Of a stretch of 60,044 bases of DNA, positions 39,831 to 50,607 are shown piece by piece. A program made the translations under genes and the position numbers. The stretch lies in NCBI RefSeq assembly GCF_000827885.1, contig NZ_JTKH01000001.1:1-60044 (forward strand), written 5' to 3'. The notes below the pieces were generated by a model. The model did no database searches. It saw nothing but the letters and a program-made list of their open reading frames with translations, and was not told the origin of the DNA. Numbering within the stretch: the first letter of the stretch is position 1; every line of letters begins with the position of its first letter. Source of the DNA: Vibrio renipiscarius. GTDB taxonomy: Bacteria > Pseudomonadota > Gammaproteobacteria > Enterobacterales > Vibrionaceae.

Positions 39831-41210
39831 TTAACGACCAAACGGGTTAAAACCACCACCCATGCCGCCACCCATCATACCTTGCATATTACGCATCATT
39901 CCTTTCATGCCACCCTTCTGCATTTTTTTCATCATCTTCTGCATCTGAGTGAACTGTTTCAGCAGGCGGTTAACATCTTGTACTTGTGTACCCGAACCTG
40001 CTGCAATACGTTTTTTGCGTGAACCTTTAATCAGTTCAGGGCGCTGACGCTCTTTCATCGTCATCGAGTTAATGATCGCTTCCATCTGATGGAACATCTT
40101 GTCATCAACTTTATCTTTCACGTTGGCCGGTAAGTTGCTCATGCCTGGCAGCTTATCCATCATGCCCATCATGCCGCCCATGTTCTGCATCTGACCAAGC
40201 TGCTCGCGGAAATCTTCCAAATCGAAGCCTTTCTTCTCTTTGAATTTCTTCGCAAGCTTTTCTGCTTTTTCAGTATCAACATTACGTTGCAAATCTTCAA
40301 TCAGTGACAGTACGTCACCCATACCCAAAATACGTGATGCAACACGATCAGGGTGGAATGGTTCTAGTGCGTCGGTCTTCTCACCCACACCCAAGAATTT
40401 GATTGGTTTGCCCGTAATATGGCGAACAGACAGTGCCGCACCACCACGCGCGTCGCCATCAACTTTCGTCAAGATTACGCCCGTTAGCGGGATTGCATCA
40501 CCAAACGCTTTCGCGGTATTGGCCGCATCTTGACCCGTCATTGCATCAACAACGAATAACGTTTCGATAGGGTTAATTGCCGCGTGAAGATCTTGGATCT
40601 CCGCCATCATCACTTCATCGACGGCCAAACGGCCCGCAGTATCGACAATCAGTACGTCGTAGAATTTCTTCTTCGCGTGGTCGATTGCCGCATTAGCAAT
40701 ATCAAGTGGCTTTTGGTCCGCTGAAGAAGGGAAGAAATCAACACCGATATCGGTCGCTAGCGTTTCTAGCTGCTTGATCGCCGCAGGGCGATACACGTCA
40801 GCAGAAACAACCAATACTTTCTTCTTCTCACGCTCTTTAAGCAGTTTTGATAGTTTACCTACCGAGGTGGTTTTACCCGCACCTTGTAGACCCGCCATCA
40901 AGATAACCGCAGGTGGTTGAGCGGCAAGGTTTAGCGCCTCGTTCGACTCACCCATAACCGCTTCAAGCTCAGCCTGAACGATTTTGATAAATTCTTGGCC
41001 CGGTGTCAGAGATTTCGAAACCTCGACACCCACAGCGCTTTCTTTAATACGTTGAATGAAGTCGCGCACCACTGGTAACGCCACATCGGCTTCCAGAAGT
41101 GCCATACGGACTTCACGTAAGGTTTCTTTTATGTTGTCTTCAGTCAGACGTCCTTTACCACTGATGTTTTTCAGGGTCTTGGATAGGCGATCCGTTAAAT
41201 TCTCAAACAT
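39831..41210 (-). CDS. ffh: Signal recognition particle protein Ffh
   Basis: 459 aa. NG domain with GTPase motif GLQGAGKTTSVGKLSK (about 107-122), DTAGRL and the TKVDGDARGG loop. The Met-rich M domain (about 330-459), ending GMMGGGMGGGFNPFGR, binds 4.5S RNA and signal sequences. Divergent from ypjD. Confidence 0.99.
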   Translation of the reverse strand: MFENLTDRLSKTLKNISGKGRLTEDNIKETLREVRMALLEADVALPVVRDFIQRIKESAVGVEVSKSLTPGQEFIKIVQAELEAVMGESNEALNLAAQPPAVILMAGLQGAGKTTSVGKLSKLLKEREKKKVLVVSADVYRPAAIKQLETLATDIGVDFFPSSADQKPLDIANAAIDHAKKKFYDVLIVDTAGRLAVDEVMMAEIQDLHAAINPIETLFVVDAMTGQDAANTAKAFGDAIPLTGVILTKVDGDARGGAALSVRHITGKPIKFLGVGEKTDALEPFHPDRVASRILGMGDVLSLIEDLQRNVDTEKAEKLAKKFKEKKGFDLEDFREQLGQMQNMGGMMGMMDKLPGMSNLPANVKDKVDDKMFHQMEAIINSMTMKERQRPELIKGSRKKRIAAGSGTQVQDVNRLLKQFTQMQKMMKKMQKGGMKGMMRNMQGMMGGGMGGGFNPFGR

Positions 41211-41392
41211 CCTTTACTCTTCGCTAATTTCGGCGACATATTACTATGAGTATACCTTAGCCAAGCCTGACTTGGCACTAGGCGATTAGAATTTGATCTC
41301 TCATCTCTTACAATTGACTTGATATAAGCCATGGCCCAAGCCGGGGATGCAAGGTATAATTTGTTAAAAATCGACCAGTTTAATTGAGAGTA

Positions 41393-42187
41393 ATGGATAA
41401 CTTAATCGCGGTAAGCGCAGCAATACTTTACGTATTAGCCATCGCCACTATCATTCCTGGCCTCGTGCATCAAACCGGCATTCGCGCCAAAACAGTCTTA
41501 ATCAGTGCCTTTCTCGCGCTGTTTTTTCATGCTTGGTCTCTCAGCGATCTTATCTTTGCCGACTCAGGGCAAAATCTCAGTATTTTGAATGTGGCTTCCC
41601 TGATTAGTTTTATTGTTTCAATGGTGATGAGTATCGCCATGTTTAAAACTCGGATTTGGTTTTTATTGCCTGTGGTTTACAGTTTCTCTGCGATTAACCT
41701 CAGCGCCGCCGCTTTTCTGCCCAGCTCCTACATGACCCATTTCGAGAATGACCCAAAACTGCTGATCCATATTTCTTTGGCTTTGTTTTCTTATTCCACT
41801 CTGACGATTGGGGCGCTTTATGCGTTACAACTCGCTTGGTTAGATAACAAACTTAAAAACAAAAAAGCCCTCGCGATCAACCCTAACATTCCACCATTGA
41901 TGTTGATTGAACGTCAGCTGTTTAAAATCATTCTGATCGGAAATCTATTATTAACCGCCACACTGATCACGGGCTTTACCTTTGTGCAGGATATGTTTGC
42001 TCAAGGAAAAGCACACAAAGGCATTCTTTCTTTTATTGCTTGGATCATCTATTCCGTGCTGCTTTGGGGACACTACCAAAAAGGCTGGCGAGGAAAAAAA
42101 GTGACTTGGTTTGCGGTGGCTGGTGCCAGCATCCTTACGTTGGCCTACTTTGGCAGCCGATTTGTTCGTGAGATAATCCTCAACTAA
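41393..42187 (+). CDS. ypjD: CcsA-like inner-membrane protein YpjD
   Basis: 264 aa from ATG 41393; the frame could open at a TTG 9 nt earlier. About eight hydrophobic segments. The C-terminal half has the cytochrome-c-assembly pattern with a WGHYQKGWRGKKVTW segment and conserved His residues (LLIHISLALFSYSTLTIGALYALQL). E. coli YpjD has no settled function. Upstream of the CorB-like gene in the same direction with a terminator between. Confidence 0.9.
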   Translation: MDNLIAVSAAILYVLAIATIIPGLVHQTGIRAKTVLISAFLALFFHAWSLSDLIFADSGQNLSILNVASLISFIVSMVMSIAMFKTRIWFLLPVVYSFSAINLSAAAFLPSSYMTHFENDPKLLIHISLALFSYSTLTIGALYALQLAWLDNKLKNKKALAINPNIPPLMLIERQLFKIILIGNLLLTATLITGFTFVQDMFAQGKAHKGILSFIAWIIYSVLLWGHYQKGWRGKKVTWFAVAGASILTLAYFGSRFVREIILN

Positions 42188-42195
42188 CCCTTTAG

Positions 42196-42221
42196 AAAAG
42201 CACACTCGTTGTGCTTTTTTA
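42196..42221 (+). terminator. Terminator of ypjD
   Basis: AAAAGCACACTCGTTGTGCT followed by six T residues, 9 nt after the stop. Confidence 0.9.
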
Positions 42222-42317
42222 TTACCAAAATAAAGAACGACGTTCCATATAAAAAATTGACTTAACAAAATGGTTAGTTCATAAATTAATCACAGCATCA
42301 CAAGGAAGCAATGCGTT

Positions 42318-43592
42318 TTGAACGACATATCCACGGGTATCTTATTTGCGCTACTCGCGTGTCTGATTGTTATTTCAGGTTACTTTTCTGGTTCAGAAAC
42401 GGGCATGATGGCTCTGAACCGTTATCGACTTAAGCACTTATCCAATAATGGCCACAAAGGCGCAAAGCGAGTTGAAAGACTGCTTGAACGGCCTGACCGC
42501 TTGATTGGCCTAATTCTTATCGGCAACAACTTGGTTAATATCCTCGCCTCTGCCATTGCGACCATTCTTGGTATGCGGCTATATGGGGATTTTGGTGTTG
42601 CAATCGCCACTGGTGTATTAACCTTGACCATCCTTGTGTTTGCTGAAGTCACACCTAAAACACTCGCCGCGCTTTACCCTGAACGTGTCTCTTACGCCAG
42701 CAGCATTGTGCTCACCCTACTGATGAAACTGTTGTCACCATTGGTCATCTTTATTAATTTTATTACCAACGGTTTTATTCGCTTAATGGGCATAAAAGCG
42801 ATTCACAGCAACGACGACCATCTAAGTTCTGAAGAGCTTCGTACTGTCGTCAATGAAGCCGGCAGCCTTATCCCTCATCGCCACCAAGACATGCTGATTT
42901 CTATTCTGGATCTTGAACATGTGACCGTGAACGACATCATGGTGCCGCGCAATGAAATTACCGGAATTGATATTAACGATGATTGGAAATCAATCGTCCG
43001 GCAACTCACCCACTCTCCCCATGGCAGAATCGTGCTCTATCGAGATCAAATTGATGAGGCCGTCGGCATGCTTCGCCTGCGTGAAGCCTATCGATTAATG
43101 CTGGAGAAAAATGAGTTTAATAAAGAGACACTATTGCGCGCGGCTGATGAAGTGTACTACATCCCAGAAAGTACCCCTCTAAACGTACAACTCCTCAAGT
43201 TTCAGCGTAAAAAACAGCGGATTGGCTTAATCGTCGATGAGTATGGCGACATTAATGGCCTGATTACATTGGAAGATATTTTAGAGGAAATCGTCGGTGA
43301 GTTTACAACCTCAATGACACCAAGCTTGTCGGAAGAAATCATCCCCCAAGACGACGGCAGCTTTTTAATTGAGGGGAGCGCCAATATTCGCGATATCAAC
43401 AAAGGGCTAAAATGGTCTTTGCCAACCGATGGGCCAAGGACCTTGAACGGTCTGATTTTAGAACACTTAGAAGATATCCCGGAAAGTCATTTAAGCGTGC
43501 AAGTTGCAGGGCATCCGATGGAAATAGTCAAAATAGAAGAGAACCGCATTAAGCTCATCAAGGTACATCCTTTACGCTCTAAAGCATCATAA
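42318..43592 (+). CDS. corB: CorB/YfjD-like CNNM-family membrane protein
   Basis: 424 aa. N-terminal CNNM (DUF21) membrane domain with SGSETGMMALNRYRL and IGNNLVNILAS. Then two CBS domains (about 190-310), with VNDIMVPRNEITGID and GLITLEDILEEIVGEF, and a C-terminal CorC/HlyC domain. CNNM proteins transport Mg2+ out of the cell. The start is TTG at 42318: homology to E. coli YfjD starts there, AAGGAAG is well placed, and the nearby ATG at 42311 is out of frame. Symbol by homology to YfjD/CorB. Confidence 0.9.
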   Translation: MNDISTGILFALLACLIVISGYFSGSETGMMALNRYRLKHLSNNGHKGAKRVERLLERPDRLIGLILIGNNLVNILASAIATILGMRLYGDFGVAIATGVLTLTILVFAEVTPKTLAALYPERVSYASSIVLTLLMKLLSPLVIFINFITNGFIRLMGIKAIHSNDDHLSSEELRTVVNEAGSLIPHRHQDMLISILDLEHVTVNDIMVPRNEITGIDINDDWKSIVRQLTHSPHGRIVLYRDQIDEAVGMLRLREAYRLMLEKNEFNKETLLRAADEVYYIPESTPLNVQLLKFQRKKQRIGLIVDEYGDINGLITLEDILEEIVGEFTTSMTPSLSEEIIPQDDGSFLIEGSANIRDINKGLKWSLPTDGPRTLNGLILEHLEDIPESHLSVQVAGHPMEIVKIEENRIKLIKVHPLRSKAS

Positions 43593-43596
43593 CCCA

Positions 43597-43638
43597 ATAA
43601 TAAAAACGCCTTGGCAAGCCAAGGCGTTTTTATTATTT
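43597..43638. terminator. Bidirectional terminator between corB and rpoS
   Basis: AATAAAAACGCCTTGGC AA GCCAAGGCGTTTTTATT is a near-perfect palindromic stem with A and T tracts on both sides, serving both convergent genes. Confidence 0.95.
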
Positions 43639-43673
43639 ATCTTGCCTCGAATATCGAAGCAACTGCAACGTGA

Positions 43674-44657
43674 TTAATCGCTTTCTACACTAAACAAGTT
43701 TTCCATGCTTAAACCTTGTTTTACCAAGATTTCACGTAAACGACGCAGGCCTTCCACTTGAATTTGACGAACACGCTCACGTGTTAAGTTAATCTCACGT
43801 CCAACCTCTTCGAGTGTGGATGGTTCATACCCTAGCAACCCAAAGCGACGCGCTAAGACTTCTTTTTGCTTAGGATTAAGCTCATCAAGCCAGTTAATCA
43901 GTGAGTCTTTAATATCGTCATCTTGCGTCTATACCTCAGGGTCAGAATGCTTCACATCTGGAATGATATCCAAAAGCGCTTTCTCACCATCACCGCCAAT
44001 TGGCGTATCAACAGAGCTAATTCTTTCATTCAAACGCAGCATCTTGCTGACATCATCAACCGGTTTATCAAGTTGAAATGCAATCTCTTCTGCGGTTGGT
44101 TCATGATCGAGTTTTTGTGAAAGTTCACGAGCTGTACGCAAGTATATATTCAGCTCTTTCACAACATGAATAGGTAAACGAATGGTACGAGTTTGGTTCA
44201 TCAATGCGCGCTCAATGGTTTGACGAATCCACCATGTCGCATAAGTTGAGAATCGAAAACCACGTTCAGGGTCGAATTTCTCAACAGCACGGATTAAGCC
44301 CAAATTACCTTCTTCAATCAGGTCAAGTAATGCAAGACCACGATTGCTATAACGGCGGGAAATTTTCACCACTAAACGTAAATTACTCTCGATCATACGC
44401 TTGCGTGCCGCTTCATCTCCTCTTAATGCTCGTCGAGCATAGAGTACTTCTTCTTCTGCGGTCAGCAGTGGTGAAAAGCCGATTTCTCCGAGGTAAAGCT
44501 GAGTCGCATCAAGGCTCTTGCTTGATACTTCATACCCTTCTTTCGTCGTGTCATTGGCTGGAGTGGATTTAGCTGAAGCTTGTGCTTCAACCTCTAACGA
44601 TTCCATGTTATTGAGATCAAAATCTTCAACTTTTGTAGCTGTATTGCTCATACTCAT
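43674..44657 (-). pseudogene. rpoS: Stationary-phase sigma factor RpoS, interrupted by an amber codon
   Basis: Reading 44657 to 43674 gives 327 codons plus a TAA stop. Codon 243 is TAG (43929-43931), inside the segment HSDPEV-stop-TQDDD. Codons 244-327 stay in frame and encode an intact region 4 ([20 protein letters not shown], then [20 protein letters not shown]). The truncated 242-aa product keeps region 2 ([18 protein letters not shown]) and region 3 but lacks all of region 4, which reads the -35 box and contacts beta-flap. No frameshift or second lesion is seen. The start may be codon 1 or codon 3; GGGAGG fits either. Read-through or suppression cannot be excluded. Confidence 0.93.
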
Positions 44658-44732
44658 AGCGCCTCCCCATGGCGAGTTAGCAAGACATTTTAAACATCCT
44701 ATGCCGCTAATTTTTACCTATTGCAAATCAAG

Positions 44733-45653
44733 TTATGGTAAGTAGCGTTTTGGATTAACTGACTTACCTTGGTAGCGTATTTCAAAGTGCAAGCGAACAC
44801 TATTGGTACCCGAACTACCCATTGTTGCGATTTTTTGTCCTGCTTTTACACTTTGTCCTTCGTGTACTAGCAACTTATCGTTGTGCGCATAAGCGCTTAA
44901 ATATTTATCGTTATGTTTTATTATTACGAGGTTGCCATAACCTCGTAGGGCGTTACCTGAATAGACGACAGAACCTGCTGCAGTGGCATTAATGGATTGA
45001 CCTCGCTGTCCCGCAATGTCGATCCCTTTATTCCCTTGATCACCCGCAGAGAAATTCTTTATCACTCTCCCTTTCGTTGGCCACAACCATTTGGCAACAT
45101 TAACATTAGCAGGTGCTTTCTTACTGACAACCTTGTTAACATCTTGTTTACCTTTAGTGCCAACATACTCCTTTGGTTTAGATTGTTCAACCTTTTTGGC
45201 GACGGTTTTTTGTGCTACCGGTTTCTTAGGCACCGGCTTGCTTTGTGTAACCTTTTGAGTAGAGCTTTTACTCTGCGCCGGGGTTTTTACCGGTTTACTC
45301 GCGGCAACTCCCGCTGTGACTGCGGTTGCGGCAACGACGCTACTGGATTTTCCATAGGAAGGGGTTTGGTACGCGGGTTGCCATAATTTCAATTTTTGCC
45401 CAGGAAAAATCGTATAAGGCGCTTGCAAATGGTTATAACGAATAATGTCTTTTACATCTTTATTGGTCACGTAGGCAATAAAGTAGAGCGTATCGCCACG
45501 CTCCACTTGATAGTAACTGCCTCGGAAGCTTCCACGCGATATCGCATCATAATCTTTATCCAAACTTGATACTGGTGCAGGGGTATGAGCAGCGCACCCA
45601 ACGAGCACGCTACCTAGAGCAAACATCAATAACGCTTTAGATTTTACAAACAT
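44733..45653 (-). CDS. nlpD: Murein hydrolase activator NlpD
   Basis: 306 aa outer-membrane lipoprotein, lipobox VLVGC. LysM domain with YYQVERGDTLYFIAYVT (about 47-90), a Lys/Pro/Gln-rich linker and a C-terminal LytM/M23 domain (about 190-306). It activates AmiC-type amidases at septation. The M23 zinc ligands are incomplete, as expected for the non-catalytic activators. In E. coli the main rpoS promoter lies within nlpD; the same order here makes that likely. Confidence 0.95.
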   Translation of the reverse strand: MFVKSKALLMFALGSVLVGCAAHTPAPVSSLDKDYDAISRGSFRGSYYQVERGDTLYFIAYVTNKDVKDIIRYNHLQAPYTIFPGQKLKLWQPAYQTPSYGKSSSVVAATAVTAGVAASKPVKTPAQSKSSTQKVTQSKPVPKKPVAQKTVAKKVEQSKPKEYVGTKGKQDVNKVVSKKAPANVNVAKWLWPTKGRVIKNFSAGDQGNKGIDIAGQRGQSINATAAGSVVYSGNALRGYGNLVIIKHNDKYLSAYAHNDKLLVHEGQSVKAGQKIATMGSSGTNSVRLHFEIRYQGKSVNPKRYLP

Positions 45654-45655
45654 GA

Positions 45656-46282
45656 TTACGCGAGATCACCTGCAACTAATGGTACAAAACGCACCATTTC
45701 AATCACTTCAGACAAATATTCGTCACCTTGACGAACAATTTTTAGCAACTTTTGCTCTTCAACACCAACGGGAATCACCATCACGCCACCGTCGTTCAGC
45801 TGCTCTAGTAATACCGATGGAATCGAGTCAGCGGCGGCCGTGACGATAATGGCATCAAAAGGCGCTTTTGCTGACCAACCTTGCCATCCATCGCCATGTT
45901 TTGTTGATACATTATAAATATCGAGCTGTTTAAGACGACGCTTCGCATCCCACTGCAACGCTTTAATACGTTCAATCGAGAAGACGTGATCAACCAACTG
46001 AGCTAAGACAGCGGTTTGAAAGCCGGAACCCGTGCCCACCTCTAAGACTTTACTTTCTCGTTTTAGTTCGAGAATTTCTGTCATTTTGGCCACGATATAA
46101 GGTTGGGAGATCGTTTGACCAAATCCGATGGGTAGCGCGTTGTTATCGTATGCCTGATGAATCATTGCCTGAGAAACAAAACGGTCTCGTGGCAGGCGAT
46201 AGATCGCATTCAGAACCGCTTGGTCATGAATGCCACTCGCAACAAGTAATTGCATTAATTTGTCGGCATGCGGATTCATCAT
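45656..46282 (-). CDS. pcm: Protein-L-isoaspartate O-methyltransferase
   Basis: 208 aa from ATG 46280-46282, chosen because it overlaps the surE stop (ATGA) and gives the E. coli length; an upstream ATG at 46303 is in frame. It repairs isoaspartyl residues with S-adenosylmethionine. Motifs are [30 protein letters not shown] and FDAIIVTAA. Part of surE-pcm-nlpD-rpoS. Confidence 0.96.
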   Translation of the reverse strand: MMNPHADKLMQLLVASGIHDQAVLNAIYRLPRDRFVSQAMIHQAYDNNALPIGFGQTISQPYIVAKMTEILELKRESKVLEVGTGSGFQTAVLAQLVDHVFSIERIKALQWDAKRRLKQLDIYNVSTKHGDGWQGWSAKAPFDAIIVTAAADSIPSVLLEQLNDGGVMVIPVGVEEQKLLKIVRQGDEYLSEVIEMVRFVPLVAGDLA

Positions 46283-47058
46283 ACCGAATGACCTTTTAAC
46301 CAAGTATTCATCGCAACAATAGACTCGTGCGCAGTCAGATCGACTTGCAGCGGCGTGATTGATACATAGCCCTGCTCAACCGCATAGAAATCCGTGCCTT
46401 CACCCGCATCTTGCTCTTTACCCGGAGGTCCAAGCCAATAGATATCATGGCCGCGTGGATCTTTCTGCTTGATCATCGCTTCCGCGTGATGGCGCGCACC
46501 TAATCTTGTTACTTGAGTGCCAGATAGCTCCTCAACCGAAAGGTCTGGAATATTGACATTAAGTAGGCGGTTAGTTGGAATAGGATTTTGCAGGTGTTGC
46601 TTCACTAATTCGATCGCAATGTGTGCTGCGGTCGCAAAATGTTGCTTACCCACCAGCGAAAGTGCGATTGATTGAACGCCAAGAAAGTGCCCTTCCATGG
46701 CCGCCGCAACCGTACCGGAATAGAGCACGTCATCACCAAGGTTCGCACCGTGGTTAATGCCAGAAAGTACAAGGTCAGGAAGATCGTCTTTCATCAACTC
46801 ATTCAATGCAAAATGCACACAATCCGTCGGCGTGCCTTGCACCGAGTAGGTATTATCGGCGATTTGATTTACTCGAAGCGGTTGCTCTAACGTCAATGAG
46901 TTTGAAGCGCCCGAACGATTACGATCCGGGGCGACAATAACGATATCAGCAAACGGCTTTAGTGCGTCAGCCATGGTGTGAATGCCTTCTGCATGCACAC
47001 CATCATCGTTGCTCAACAGAATCTTCAAACGAGGTTCAGTGTTGAAAGCTGAGGTCAT
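46279..47058 (-). CDS. surE: 5'/3'-nucleotidase SurE
   Basis: 259 aa. Metal-binding [13 protein letters not shown] with the Asp-Asp pair, [15 protein letters not shown], and [25 protein letters not shown] are family signatures. A survival-related nucleoside 5'-monophosphatase. Overlaps truD by 4 nt and pcm by 4 nt. The start could be several codons downstream. Confidence 0.97.
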   Translation of the reverse strand: MTSAFNTEPRLKILLSNDDGVHAEGIHTMADALKPFADIVIVAPDRNRSGASNSLTLEQPLRVNQIADNTYSVQGTPTDCVHFALNELMKDDLPDLVLSGINHGANLGDDVLYSGTVAAAMEGHFLGVQSIALSLVGKQHFATAAHIAIELVKQHLQNPIPTNRLLNVNIPDLSVEELSGTQVTRLGARHHAEAMIKQKDPRGHDIYWLGPPGKEQDAGEGTDFYAVEQGYVSITPLQVDLTAHESIVAMNTWLKGHSV

Positions 47059-48137
47059 GAATAAACACGCTCCACTTCAATTTCTTCAATGAGCTCACGA
47101 ACAATAGAAGTAGCAAAACAACCACAATCTAACGCAAATTTCAGTGTGATGCTGTCGCCTTCCACTGACCATGTTAGATCTTGTGCTTTAAGCGCGATGC
47201 TACGACGATCATGACGCATACGGTTACCACGAATCAGAGCCATCAAATCCGGTTCTGAATCCAGGCAAGGCTGTTCTAATAACAACGCCTCTTCTTGCGT
47301 TGGCAGTGCATTATCACCCGCCATCGCCGCACTAATTTGCATGCTACCGTTCGCGACAGACTCACGAATACTCACAACGTTTTCAGCCGTAACAAGAATC
47401 GGCTTTGCATTCGTTACGCCGGTCTCTTCATCGCTCAGCTTCACATCACTTAACGCGACATCACCCAACATAACTTGAGTGAAGGCATTTTGTTCAATGC
47501 GCGCTGAAACAATTTTATTGAAAATCCATGAACGAGCACTCGAAAGAAATAGGCTGCGCTTATTTTGGTCTTTGGTGCGAACGTTATTGCGTCCCCAACG
47601 GCGAGCTTCGCTCAGGTTATTACCTTTATGGCCAAAACGCTGGCTACCAAAATAATTAGGCACGCCAACCTCTGCGATATTCTCTAAGCGACGAACAACG
47701 TCTGCCACATCGGTCACTTCTGACATCGTCACAACAAAACCATTACTGATGTGATCGCCCGGACGCAGCTTTTTGTTATGGCGGTCAGTCGCCAAAATTT
47801 CTATCTGTGGATACTGCGCTAAGAACGCTGAAAAATCTGGCGTTTCACCTTTTGGCAAATGCACGCTTAGCCATTGCTCTGTCACCGCATGGCGATCTTT
47901 CAGCCCTGACCAGCTGACATCTTTTGATTTTACGCCACACGCTTTCGCCAGTTCATTGGCCACAAATGCCGTATTTTCACCGGTTTTACGAATGCGCACC
48001 ATCAGGTGCTCACCTTGGCCTGCAAACTCAAAGCCTAGGTTTTCGGATACTTGGAAGTGCTCAGGTTTTACCTTTAGCTTGCCTTGAGCGGTCGGTTTAC
48101 CTGTTAGGTAAGCCAATGGAGATAGAATGTCTGACAT
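47055..48137 (-). CDS. truD: tRNA pseudouridine(13) synthase TruD
   Basis: 360 aa from ATG 48135-48137, where homology starts with [19 protein letters not shown]; the open frame continues 20 codons upstream without support. Catalytic Asp lies in [34 protein letters not shown] is the second conserved block, with an inserted TRUD domain after it. It makes pseudouridine 13 of tRNA-Glu. Confidence 0.96.
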   Translation of the reverse strand: MSDILSPLAYLTGKPTAQGKLKVKPEHFQVSENLGFEFAGQGEHLMVRIRKTGENTAFVANELAKACGVKSKDVSWSGLKDRHAVTEQWLSVHLPKGETPDFSAFLAQYPQIEILATDRHNKKLRPGDHISNGFVVTMSEVTDVADVVRRLENIAEVGVPNYFGSQRFGHKGNNLSEARRWGRNNVRTKDQNKRSLFLSSARSWIFNKIVSARIEQNAFTQVMLGDVALSDVKLSDEETGVTNAKPILVTAENVVSIRESVANGSMQISAAMAGDNALPTQEEALLLEQPCLDSEPDLMALIRGNRMRHDRRSIALKAQDLTWSVEGDSITLKFALDCGCFATSIVRELIEEIEVERVYS

Positions 48138-48206
48138 GATGAGTTCCATCGCTGATCTTGGTCGAGGTGTCAAACGGACAAACACGACCAAATCCAACGA
48201 TTAAAA

Positions 48207-48686
48207 TTAAAGTTGTTTAACCAGCAATACCACCGCTTCACAAGCGATGCCTTCTTTACGGCCTGTAAAGCCTAAGCGTTCTGTCGTGGTCGCTTTCACG
48301 TTAACGTTGCTAAGATCCGTTTCCAAATCTTGTGCAATCGCAGCGCACATCGCTTCAATGTGCGGCGCCATCTTTGGCGCTTGAGCAATAATGGTGATAT
48401 CCGCATTGCCCAGGGTGTAACCTTGTTCTTTGACACGACGGTAAACATCGCGCAGTAACATTCGGCTATCTGCCCCTTTCCATTTATCATCCGTATCTGG
48501 GAAATGGCGACCAATATCCCCCGCTGCAATCGCGCCGAGTAATGCATCACAAAGTGCGTGCAGCGCAACGTCACCATCAGAATGTGCGATCAATCCTTGT
48601 TCATAAGGAACAGCAACACCACCAATAATAACAGGACCTTCGCCCCCAAACTTATGGACATCAAAGCCGTGACCAATTCGCATCAT
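48207..48686 (-). CDS. ispF: 2-C-methyl-D-erythritol 2,4-cyclodiphosphate synthase
   Basis: 159 aa, MEP-pathway step 5. [10 protein letters not shown] gives the zinc-binding D..H, and [19 protein letters not shown] and [14 protein letters not shown] are diagnostic. The start may be the second Met. 3 nt after ispD. Confidence 0.98.
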   Translation of the reverse strand: MMRIGHGFDVHKFGGEGPVIIGGVAVPYEQGLIAHSDGDVALHALCDALLGAIAAGDIGRHFPDTDDKWKGADSRMLLRDVYRRVKEQGYTLGNADITIIAQAPKMAPHIEAMCAAIAQDLETDLSNVNVKATTTERLGFTGRKEGIACEAVVLLVKQL

Positions 48687-48689
48687 GTT

Positions 48690-49397
48690 TTATCCTTTTT
48701 CTCGTTTAAGATAGAACTCAGCTAACGCTAAATCTTCCGGCTGGGTGATTTTGATGTTGTCCGCATAGCCCTGCACTAAAGCAGGCTGTAACCCCGCCCA
48801 CTCAAAAGCAGAGGCTTCATCGGTAATCATAGCACCCGCAACCAGCGCCTCATTTAAAATGCGCGTTAACGGCTCTGTTTTAAACATTTGTGGAGTGAGA
48901 GCATGCCACAATGCTTCGCGATCTACCGTATGGTCTATATCGCCATTCAGGTTTGAACGCTTCATCGTATCACGCACAGGGGAGGCCAAGATTGCGCCAA
49001 CATCGTGTGTTTGTGATACTGAAATCAGTGTATTTAAGTCTTCTACTCGCACGCACGGGCGCGCAGCGTCGTGCACCATCACCCACTCAGCAAGCTGTTG
49101 AGCATGCACATATTGCAATGCTGACAGCACAGAATCAGCACGCTCTTTGCCCCCCGATACGCGAACAACTCGTGGATGGGTCGCGATGCTTAATTCAGGG
49201 AAATAGGGGTCACCATCCGTAATCGCGACAACGACAAGAGTCACCGCCGGATGCGCGAGCAGTTTTTCTATCGTGTGCTCAAGTACGGTTTTCTGAGCAA
49301 TGGTGAGATATTGTTTCGGTTTGCCTGCTTTCATTCGGCTGCCAACACCGGCGGCCGGCACAATCGCAACAAGAGACAGTGGGGATTGAGTCACCAT
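48690..49397 (-). CDS. ispD: 2-C-methyl-D-erythritol 4-phosphate cytidylyltransferase
   Basis: 235 aa, MEP-pathway step 3. Nucleotide-binding [30 protein letters not shown] and the C-terminal [17 protein letters not shown]. One nt overlap with ftsB; ispF follows immediately. Confidence 0.98.
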   Translation of the reverse strand: MVTQSPLSLVAIVPAAGVGSRMKAGKPKQYLTIAQKTVLEHTIEKLLAHPAVTLVVVAITDGDPYFPELSIATHPRVVRVSGGKERADSVLSALQYVHAQQLAEWVMVHDAARPCVRVEDLNTLISVSQTHDVGAILASPVRDTMKRSNLNGDIDHTVDREALWHALTPQMFKTEPLTRILNEALVAGAMITDEASAFEWAGLQPALVQGYADNIKITQPEDLALAEFYLKREKG

Positions 49398-49678
49398 TAT
49401 TTGTGATCATCTCCAATAATGCGGTAGAAGGTTTCACCTTCTTTAACCATACCGAGTTCATGACGCGCACGCTCTTCAATGGCATCAAGCCCTTGGCGCA
49501 AATCGTCAATTTCAGCAAACATTTCATTATTACGCAGCGCTAAATTGGCATTAACCTGATTTTGCACTTCAATATCCGCACTGACCGTTTGCAGGTCAGA
49601 GATACCATTCTTGCCCAGCCACAAAGTGTACTGAAGCCAGCCAAATAGTAATAATAAGATCAGTACAAAAGCGCGCAT
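49397..49678 (-). CDS. ftsB: Cell division protein FtsB
   Basis: 93 aa bitopic protein: transmembrane segment about 3-21, then a coiled coil ([19 protein letters not shown]) typical of the FtsBL-FtsQ complex. It links early and late divisome steps. The conserved [18 protein letters not shown] end is present. Confidence 0.95.
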   Translation of the reverse strand: MRAFVLILLLLFGWLQYTLWLGKNGISDLQTVSADIEVQNQVNANLALRNNEMFAEIDDLRQGLDAIEERARHELGMVKEGETFYRIIGDDHK

Positions 49679-49782
49679 AAAATTTTGTTAAAGAAGAGAA
49701 ATAGAAAGACCACATATATACCACAATGTCGCGGATGGCGCGAGATTGGGTTATGTGGTCTTTGAGGGAAAATCAGGCTGAA

Positions 49783-50586
49783 TTAGTTAAGCGCTAAAAA
49801 GGCCAATAAACCAAAACCTAAAATTAAACGGTAGATAACGAAAGGCATCATACCCATTCGAGAGATCAATTTTAAGAAGAAGTGGATACAGATATAAGCA
49901 CTAATAAAGGAGGTAACAATACCGGTTGCCAAAACCGAAAAGTCAATCGGAGCACCACTTTCGACAAGCTTAAGGCTCAGATAGCCACCGGCGAGTAGAA
50001 TGATTGGGATCGACATTAGGAATGAAAAGCGAGCGGCCGCTTCACGAGTAAAGCCTAAATACAATGCCGCAGTAATGGTCGCGCCCGAACGAGAAGTACC
50101 TGGAATCATGGCCATTGCTTGAGCAACGCCAATAAACAACGCTTTTTTCCACGTGGTTTGATATTCATCTTCAACAAGCTTGGCATTCTTATCGACATAC
50201 CAAAGGAGTAGGCCAAATACGATCGTCGTAATCGCGATAATCCAAGCGCTGCGCAAATAAATTTCGATGATGTCTTTCATCAATAAACCAAAGATACAGG
50301 CAGGAATCGTCGCTAACACGATCATCCACGCCAATTTTGATTCCTTACTGCGCTCACCTTTAAAGATCGAGCCAAAAAATGCCGATAATAAACTCACCAC
50401 TTCACTGCGGAAATAAATCATCACCGCGGCCAATGTGCCTACATGCACCGCCACATCAAATGCCAAACCTTGATCGGCCCAACCGAAAACAGCAGAAGGC
50501 AAAATAAGATGTGCTGAACTCGAAATTGGTAAAAATTCGGTTAAGCCTTGAATCAAGGCCAAGATAAATGCTTCAAAGGTACTCAT
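49783..50586 (-). CDS. uppP: Undecaprenyl-diphosphatase (BacA type)
   Basis: 267 aa polytopic inner-membrane enzyme that recycles undecaprenyl pyrophosphate for cell-wall synthesis. Signature segments are [19 protein letters not shown] (about 13-31) and [17 protein letters not shown] (about 158-174) with the active Ser/Arg. Eight hydrophobic segments. Confidence 0.97.
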   Translation of the reverse strand: MSTFEAFILALIQGLTEFLPISSSAHLILPSAVFGWADQGLAFDVAVHVGTLAAVMIYFRSEVVSLLSAFFGSIFKGERSKESKLAWMIVLATIPACIFGLLMKDIIEIYLRSAWIIAITTIVFGLLLWYVDKNAKLVEDEYQTTWKKALFIGVAQAMAMIPGTSRSGATITAALYLGFTREAAARFSFLMSIPIILLAGGYLSLKLVESGAPIDFSVLATGIVTSFISAYICIHFFLKLISRMGMMPFVIYRLILGFGLLAFLALN

Positions 50587-50607
50587 TCTAATCTCATTAA
50601 CGAAAAA

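Noticed and set aside
44651..44657. Second lesion or alternative frame in rpoS
   Set aside because: Reading the whole 327-codon frame shows only the amber codon. The two possible starts differ by two codons and do not affect the conclusion.
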